From the NCBI GenBank assembly GCA_944321185.1, contig CALUKH010000013.1:1-46605 (forward strand): DNA of 46,605 bases, written 5' to 3'. Below the pieces are notes generated by a model. The model saw nothing but the letters and a program-made list of their open reading frames with translations. It did no database searches and was not told the DNA's origin. Positions 41,582-46,605 of this stretch are shown in pieces. This stretch comes from an uncultured Alistipes sp. (GTDB lineage: Bacteria > Bacteroidota > Bacteroidia > Bacteroidales > Rikenellaceae). A program made the position numbers and the translations under genes. Every line of letters starts with the position of its first letter. The stretch's first letter is position 1.

Positions 41582-42937
41582 ATGAACGAACAAGCCCGAC
41601 AATACGTCGAAGATTTCATGGCCCGGCTCATCGCCCGCAACCCGGGTGAACCGGAGTTCCATCAGGCCGTCCGCGAGGTGGCCGAATCGCTGGCACCACA
41701 CATCGTCGCCAGCCCGATTCTGCAGAAGATGAAGATTCTCGAACGCATCGCCGAACCCGAACGGGTCATCATGTTCCGCGTAGCGTGGCTCAACGACAAG
41801 GGCGAAATCGAAATCAACCGCGGTTACCGCATCCAGATGAACAGCGCCATCGGCCCCTACAAGGGCGGTATCCGCTTCCACCCGTCGGTGAATCTCTCGA
41901 TCCTGAAGTTCCTGGCCTTCGAGCAGACCTTCAAGAACAGCCTTACGACCCTGCCGATGGGCGGCGCCAAGGGAGGCTCGGACTTCAACCCCAAAGGCAA
42001 GTCGGACAACGAAGTGATGAAGTTCTGTCAGTCGTTCATGACCGAGTTGCAGCGTCATATCGGTCAGGATACCGACGTGCCGGCCGGTGACATCGGTGTC
42101 GGAGGCCGCGAAATCGGCTACATGTTCGGTCAGTACAAGCGTCTGCGCGACGAGTTCACCGGCACGCTCACCGGCAAGGGCCGCGACTGGGGCGGCAGTC
42201 CGCTGCGACCGGAAGCCACGGGATACGGCACCTGCTACTTCGCCCAGGAGATGCTCGCCACGCGCGGCGACTCGTTCCAGGGCAAGACGGTCTGCATCTC
42301 CGGATCGGGCAACGTGGCCCAGTATGCCTGCATGAAGGCTACGGAACTGGGTGCCAAGGTGGTAACGCTCTCCGACTCGTCGGGGTACATCTACGATCCC
42401 GAAGGCATCAGCCCCGAAAAACTCGACTACGTCATGGAGCTGAAGAACATCTTCCGCGGACGAATCAAGGAGTATGCCGAGCACTATCCGTCGGCCACCT
42501 ATTATCCGGGCGAGCGTCCGTGGGGTGTGAAGTGCGACATCGCCATGCCGTGCGCCACGCAGAACGAACTGAACGGCGACGAGGCCCAGATGCTCGTGGA
42601 CAACGGCTGCATCTGCGTGGCCGAAGGGGCCAACATGCCCTCGACACCCGAAGCCATCCGCGTCTTCCAGCTTCACAAACTGCTCTATGCCCCGGGCAAG
42701 GCGGCCAATGCGGGCGGTGTGGCGACGTCGGGGCTCGAGATGACCCAGAATTCGATGCGTCTGACGTGGACTCCCGAAGAGGTCGATGCCCGTCTGAAGG
42801 CCATCATGAAGAACATCCACTCGGTTTGCGTCCAGTACGGCACCGAACCCGACGGATACATCAACTATGTCGTAGGCGCCAACATCGGCGGCTTCATGAA
42901 GGTGGCCAACGCCATGCTGGCCCAGGGCTGTGTATAG
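41582..42937 (+). CDS. gdhA: NADP-type glutamate dehydrogenase
   Basis: 451 residues, the size of hexameric NADP-dependent enzymes. Substrate-binding segments are YKGGIRFHPSVN (near residue 95), GGAKGGSDFNPKGKSD (near 127, with the catalytic Lys) and PAGDIGVGGREIGYM; the Rossmann motif is SGSGNVAQYA. It interconverts glutamate and 2-oxoglutarate plus ammonia; Bacteroides-type gut bacteria use it as the main ammonia-assimilation route or for glutamate catabolism. The gene stands alone, with terminators on both sides and an upstream palindrome. NADP preference is taken from family resemblance and not from a cofactor assay. Confidence 0.96.
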   Translation: MNEQARQYVEDFMARLIARNPGEPEFHQAVREVAESLAPHIVASPILQKMKILERIAEPERVIMFRVAWLNDKGEIEINRGYRIQMNSAIGPYKGGIRFHPSVNLSILKFLAFEQTFKNSLTTLPMGGAKGGSDFNPKGKSDNEVMKFCQSFMTELQRHIGQDTDVPAGDIGVGGREIGYMFGQYKRLRDEFTGTLTGKGRDWGGSPLRPEATGYGTCYFAQEMLATRGDSFQGKTVCISGSGNVAQYACMKATELGAKVVTLSDSSGYIYDPEGISPEKLDYVMELKNIFRGRIKEYAEHYPSATYYPGERPWGVKCDIAMPCATQNELNGDEAQMLVDNGCICVAEGANMPSTPEAIRVFQLHKLLYAPGKAANAGGVATSGLEMTQNSMRLTWTPEEVDARLKAIMKNIHSVCVQYGTEPDGYINYVVGANIGGFMKVANAMLAQGCV

Positions 42938-42961
42938 GACAAACAACCCGATCGAAAAAAG

Positions 42962-42992
42962 AACGGCTTCCTCTTGCGGGAAGCCGTTTTTT
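42962..42992. terminator. Bidirectional terminator between gdhA and the PAP2-like gene
   Basis: A 10-bp stem (42962-42971 with 42979-42988) and 7-nt loop. Six T residues on the plus side (42987-42992), and six A residues before the stem, giving a T tract on the minus strand as well. It lies 24 bp after gdhA and 20 bp after the opposing stop codon. Confidence 0.92.
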
Positions 42993-43012
42993 ATGGAACG
43001 AAAAAACGCAGA

Positions 43013-43633
43013 TCAAAGGAACAGTACGGCCAGCAGGGCTACGGCAAATCCGCCGCAGAATCCGGCCAGAACCTGAGCTCCATTGTGGCACCCCAGGTAG
43101 AGCCGAGCCGATGCCAACGCCCCCGCACAGAGGATCGTCACCATCAGCGGGATGAGCATGTTGCCCACCCCGACGATGTTCATCACCACCAGCAGGGCCA
43201 CCAGAGCCCCCATGCCGGTCAGGTGCAGACTGATCTTCCAGCGCAGCGACACCACCAGGCACATCACCTCGCAACAGGCCGCCGCCACCATGAACTTGCG
43301 CAGGAAGATGGCCGAGGGGATCTTCGCAAAGGTGATGGCGCAAAGCACGTAGCAGACCGCTCCGATCAACAGCGGCAGAATCCGTTCGCGGCGGTTGTCG
43401 ACCTTGAAATCGGAGATCCGCCCCAGCGAGCGCAGCACTCCCAGCGCCAGCAGCGGAATGAGAACCGCATAAAGCACCACGACCCACATCAGATAGAGCT
43501 TCACGCCGATGGAATAGTGCGCAAAGGTGGTCATCGTGAGCAGCAGCACCATCAGATAGATCGGCTGCAAAAACGGATGCAACACCCACGAAAGCAGATT
43601 GGCTATTTTTCGATAATTCATCGTCTCGTCCAT
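43013..43633 (-). CDS. PAP2-like membrane protein with variant active-site residues
   Basis: 206 residues, six membrane helices (for example YLMWVVVLYAVLIPLLALGVL and MGALVALLVVMNIVGVGNML). Three segments align with the PAP2 phosphatase motifs: KVDNRRERILP with KX6RP, SLHLTGMG with PSGH, and ARLYLGCHNGAQ with SRX5HX3D. The central His residues are kept, but the Ser before Arg is Ala and the last Asp is Gln, so activity may be altered. Substrates of active relatives are lipid phosphates such as undecaprenyl pyrophosphate. MDETMNYRK has two possible starts (43633 or 43621). Confidence 0.7.
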   Translation of the reverse strand: MDETMNYRKIANLLSWVLHPFLQPIYLMVLLLTMTTFAHYSIGVKLYLMWVVVLYAVLIPLLALGVLRSLGRISDFKVDNRRERILPLLIGAVCYVLCAITFAKIPSAIFLRKFMVAAACCEVMCLVVSLRWKISLHLTGMGALVALLVVMNIVGVGNMLIPLMVTILCAGALASARLYLGCHNGAQVLAGFCGGFAVALLAVLFL

Positions 43634-43703
43634 TAAAAATCCCCGGGCATCTCTTGACAGCTCCGGTCAGCCCCTTGTCAGCCGCAGGTCATCCCGATCA
43701 ACA

Positions 43704-43798
43704 CGTGCCGGTCCGTGGTCTGTCACACCCCGATCCATTCGTGCCAGCTCCCGGTCTGTCGCCCCCGTCGGCCCCCGTCGTTCCCGGGTCGGCCCCCG
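43704..43798 (-). repeat. Degenerate direct repeats directly downstream of rpoN
   Basis: CGTGCC...GGTCTGTC occurs at 43704 and again at 43740 (36-bp period, imperfect). GCCCCCGTCG is then repeated in tandem at 43761 and 43771, with a related copy at 43791 running to the rpoN stop codon. The strand is given relative to rpoN. Confidence 0.5.
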
Positions 43799-45223
43799 TC
43801 AGATCTGTTTGCGCAGACGTGCTACCGGAATGCCCAGCATCTCCCGGTATTTGGCCACCGTGCGCCGCGCAATGCGGTATCCCTTCGAATTGAGGATATC
43901 CATCAGCGTCTCGTCCGTCAGCGGGTGACGCTTGTCCTCGCCGTCGATGCACTGCTGGAGGATATGCTTGATCTCGTAACTCGACACCTCCTCGCCCGAT
44001 TCGGTCTGCATCGCCTCCGAGAAGAGCGACTTGAGCAGGATGATCCCGAACTGCGTCTGCACGTACTTGCTGTTGACCACGCGCGAGATGGTCGAGACGT
44101 CGAGCCCCGTACGGTCGGCAATATCCTTGAGGATCATCGGCCGCAGTTTCGAACGGTCGCCGTCCTTGAAATACTCCTGCTGGTAGTCGAGGATGGTCTG
44201 CATCGTGCGCATCAGCGTATCGTGGCGCTGCTTGATGGCCGAGATGAACCACTTGGCCGAATCGATCTTGTTCTTGACGAACTGCAGCGCCTCCTTGTCC
44301 TGCTCCTTGACCTTGCCGTCCGGTCCGACCATGTCGCGGATCATATCCACGTAGCGACGGTTGATCCGCACCTCGGGAACGTTGTACGAATTCATCGAGA
44401 GGTTGAAGTGTCCGTCCTGATAGTCGAGAATAAAATCCGGAATGATGTAGGGCGTCGTGTCCGTGCCTCCCTCGGCATAGAGATTGCCGGGTTTGGGCGA
44501 AAGACGCTTGATCTCGGCGATGGCCTCGCGGAAATCATCCTCCGAGACCTGCAGCCGCGCGATCAGCTTCTCGTAATGCTTCTTGACAAACTCGTCGAAG
44601 TAGTCGGCCAGGATCTTGCGGGCCAGCTTGCGCGGACGCGTATTGAGCGGCAGCTGGTCGATCTGCAACAGCAGGCATTCGCGCAGGTCGCGTGCCCCGA
44701 TACCAGCCGGCTCCAGTTCATGGATGATGCCCAGAATGCGCTCCAACTCCTCGGCCGAGGTCTCGATACCGGTCGTGAACGCGATGTCGTCGGCCACCGA
44801 CTCCAGGTCGCGGCGCAGATAGCCGTCCTCGTCGAGGCTTCCCACCAGATAGACCGCCAGCCGCATGTCGCGCTCCGAGAGGTTGCGGAAATTCAGCTGC
44901 TCGACCAGATACTCCTGCAGCGAACGCCCCTCGGTCAGATAGACCGGACGCTGCTTGTCATCCTTCGAGAAGTTGTTGATGTGGCTCTTGTAGGAGGGGG
45001 TATCGTCTTCGCGCAGGTATTCGTCGACGGAGATCTCCTGCGGTTGCTGATCCTCGTCCTCGGCCGGGCGTTCCTCCTCTTCGAGGACGATGTTGTCCTC
45101 GATCTCCTGCTTGATGCGCTGTTCGAGCTGCACGGTGGGCAGCTCCAGCAGCTTGATCATCTGAATCTGCTGCGGAGAGAGCTTCTGTTGAAGCGACAGT
45201 ACCTGTTTCTGATTGATTGCCAT
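43799..45223 (-). CDS. rpoN: RNA polymerase sigma-54 factor
   Basis: 474 residues. Region I is Gln/Leu-rich (QKQVLSLQQKLSPQQIQMIKLLELPTVQLEQRI), followed by an acidic spacer (EEEERPAEDEDQQPQE), the core-binding domain (SLQEYLVEQLNFRNL; LEPAGIGARDLRECLLLQ), the HTH (DIADRTGLDVSTISRVVNSKYVQT) and the RpoN box ARRTVAKYRE close to the end. It directs core RNA polymerase to -24/-12 promoters and needs an AAA+ activator. asnS lies upstream in the same direction, a known order in Bacteroidetes, but 327 bp separate them. No activator gene is in the window. Confidence 0.97.
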   Translation of the reverse strand: MAINQKQVLSLQQKLSPQQIQMIKLLELPTVQLEQRIKQEIEDNIVLEEEERPAEDEDQQPQEISVDEYLREDDTPSYKSHINNFSKDDKQRPVYLTEGRSLQEYLVEQLNFRNLSERDMRLAVYLVGSLDEDGYLRRDLESVADDIAFTTGIETSAEELERILGIIHELEPAGIGARDLRECLLLQIDQLPLNTRPRKLARKILADYFDEFVKKHYEKLIARLQVSEDDFREAIAEIKRLSPKPGNLYAEGGTDTTPYIIPDFILDYQDGHFNLSMNSYNVPEVRINRRYVDMIRDMVGPDGKVKEQDKEALQFVKNKIDSAKWFISAIKQRHDTLMRTMQTILDYQQEYFKDGDRSKLRPMILKDIADRTGLDVSTISRVVNSKYVQTQFGIILLKSLFSEAMQTESGEEVSSYEIKHILQQCIDGEDKRHPLTDETLMDILNSKGYRIARRTVAKYREMLGIPVARLRKQI

Positions 45224-45550
45224 ATCGAATCCAAATTAAGAATCACCTTCTCATTTGGTCTCTTCATTACGGGTTTGTTCGGGTTTTCTCACATTCGCGG
45301 GAGGAGACACTCGCCGACGTACCCTTGACCGGCAGCGTCCGCGGAAGTTTTTTTCTCCCCCCCGCTCACACCGGGGCTCACAAAAACCAACCCCCTACCT
45401 CTCAAGGCATTCAATACCGGCTCCGTCCACACGTCACGGGGCCCCGTGCAACGTCCGACAGCCGCCGCATCGACTTGCAGCGACCAAGCTCCGGAGGCTG
45501 CGGGCCATCGTCCAAGGATCCGTCCGCAGGGGTACGGGCTGTCGATCGGT
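45224..45550 (-). other. Gene-free 327-bp spacer between asnS and rpoN
   Basis: The 75 bp next to rpoN are AT-richer and probably hold its promoter; CAAATTAA (TTAATTTG on the minus strand, about 45233-45240) is one base off a -7 element. There is a T8/C7 homopolymer stretch near 45348-45363, then GC-rich sequence. No gene, tRNA or clear terminator was seen. Confidence 0.5.
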
Positions 45551-46605
45551 TTAGAAATCGGCGTGTTGGGGCGTACGCGGGAAGGGCTGTACGTCGCGGA
45601 TGTTGGTCAGGCCGGTTACGAACAGCAGCAGACGGTCGAAGCCCAGGCCGAAGCCCGAGTGGGGAGCCGATCCCCAGCGGCGCGTATCCAGATACCACCA
45701 CAGTTCACGTTCGTTCATGCCGAGCTCCTTAACGCGGCGGTTCAGCTTCTCGTAGTCGGCCTCGCGCTCCGAGCCGCCGATGATCTCGCCGATGCCCGGG
45801 AAGAGGACATCCATGGCGCGTACGGTCTTGCCGTCGTCGTTCTGCTTCATGTAGAAGGCCTTGATGTCCTTCGGGTAGTTGATCAGGATCACCGGGCGTT
45901 TGAAGTGCTCCTCGACCAGGTAGCGCTCGTGCTCCGACTGCAGGTCGCAACCCCAGTCGCACGGGAATTCGAACTTGCGGCCCGATGCCTTGAGAATTTC
46001 GATGCCCTCGGTGTAGTCGAGGCGCTTGAAGTCGTTGTGCAGCACGAACTTGAGCCGATCGAGCAGACCCTTGTCCCACATCTTGTTCATGAACTCGAGG
46101 TCCTCCTTGCAGTTGTCCAGCGCATACTGGATCAGGTATTTGAGGAAGTCCTCGGCCAGTTCCATGTCATCCTCCAGATCGTAGAATGCCGCTTCGGGTT
46201 CGATCATCCAGAACTCCGACGCATGGCGCGGCGTATTGGAATTTTCGGCGCGGAACGTCGGGCCGAAGGTGTAGATGCGGCCCAGCGACAAGGCGCCCAG
46301 CTCGCCTTCGAGCTGACCCGAGACAGTCAGGTTGCACGACTTGCCGAAGAAGTCCTTCGTATAGTCGACCTTGCCCTGCTCGTTGCGGGGCAGATTCTCC
46401 AGGTCGAGCGTCGTCACCTGGAACATGGCGCCGGCCCCTTCGCAGTCCGAAGCGGTGATGATCGGCGTATGGAAGTAGTAGAATCCGTTCTTGTTGAAAT
46501 ACTCGTGGATGGCGTAGGCCATGGCGTGACGGATGCGCAGCACGGCGCCGAACGTATTCGTCCGCGGGCGCAGGTAGGCGATGTCACGCAGGAATTCGAG
46601 CGAGT
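45551..46605 (-). CDS. asnS: Asparaginyl-tRNA synthetase, 5' end outside the window
   Basis: About 351 C-terminal codons are visible; the gene continues past the right edge, and an internal Met at 46543 is not the start. Class II synthetase motif 2 is seen as [15 protein letters not shown] followed by [11 protein letters not shown], and motif 3 as [31 protein letters not shown] and [20 protein letters not shown] are typical of AsnRS rather than AspRS. It charges tRNA-Asn. The N-terminal OB-fold anticodon-binding domain lies outside the window. Sequence up to the edge reads [18 protein letters not shown] in frame. Confidence 0.97.
   Translation of the reverse strand, partial: SLEFLRDIAYLRPRTNTFGAVLRIRHAMAYAIHEYFNKNGFYYFHTPIITASDCEGAGAMFQVTTLDLENLPRNEQGKVDYTKDFFGKSCNLTVSGQLEGELGALSLGRIYTFGPTFRAENSNTPRHASEFWMIEPEAAFYDLEDDMELAEDFLKYLIQYALDNCKEDLEFMNKMWDKGLLDRLKFVLHNDFKRLDYTEGIEILKASGRKFEFPCDWGCDLQSEHERYLVEEHFKRPVILINYPKDIKAFYMKQNDDGKTVRAMDVLFPGIGEIIGGSEREADYEKLNRRVKELGMNERELWWYLDTRRWGSAPHSGFGLGFDRLLLFVTGLTNIRDVQPFPRTPQHADF

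Noticed and set aside
45348-45363. T8/C7 homopolymers in the asnS-rpoN spacer as a phase-variable promoter
   Set aside because: More than 120 bp from the rpoN start and not between recognisable promoter elements.

Overview
The window looks like a chromosomal segment of a GC-rich (about 60% by eye) gut-type Bacteroidales bacterium, most like Alistipes/Rikenellaceae. The reasons are the Bacteroidetes-type promoters (TTTG, about 20 bp, TAnnTTTG) seen upstream of several genes, the absence of strong Shine-Dalgarno sequences, families largely restricted to Bacteroidetes (fimbrillin-like, DUF4493, PCMD, Porin_10, DUF4923, PorX), and Bacteroidetes gene orders such as porX-tsaE, rpoN-asnS and coaX-OMP-TPR-lptC-CNNM. 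The genus is an inference; no rRNA or other taxonomic marker is present. I saw no tRNA, rRNA, CRISPR array, insertion sequence or phage gene.

Layout. Positions 1-10088 (minus strand) hold a tight seven-gene run, rng-mfd-coaX-OMP-TPR-lptC-CNNM, with overlaps or very short gaps; it couples RNA processing and transcription-coupled repair to CoA synthesis and envelope biogenesis. Positions 10364-10761 (minus) carry HU and a 29-residue, extremely basic probable ribosomal protein. Across a divergent promoter region, 11118-13597 (plus) carry porX, tsaE and a START-like protein. Positions 13684-17830 hold a small ExbB/TolQ-like membrane protein, a membrane-anchored LytTR regulator, a Nudix hydrolase and a lipoprotein S9 peptidase that ends in a strong terminator.

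Positions 17961-28375 form one long plus-strand operon of seven envelope genes: a fimbrillin-like lipoprotein, two DUF4493-type lipoproteins, a DUF4493-PCMD lipoprotein, two paralogous outer-membrane beta-barrels and a second PCMD lipoprotein. This is the accessory region and the best candidate for an undescribed surface system. It contains mosaic domain structure, internal duplications and a barrel with a repeated linker rich in predicted O-glycosylation sequons.

Positions 28600-32256 (minus) carry a lytic transglycosylase, a Porin_10 protein and phosphatidylserine synthase. Divergent from these, 32412-35095 (plus) carry manC, murF and a MazG-like pyrophosphohydrolase. Positions 35403-41328 (plus) carry an OPT peptide transporter, peptidase T, glutamine-dependent NAD synthetase and a DUF4923 protein, followed by gdhA (41582-42937). 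The S9 peptidase, OPT transporter, PepT and GdhA together fit a peptide- and amino-acid-using lifestyle. The window closes on the minus strand with a PAP2-like membrane protein, sigma-54 and the 3' part of asnS.
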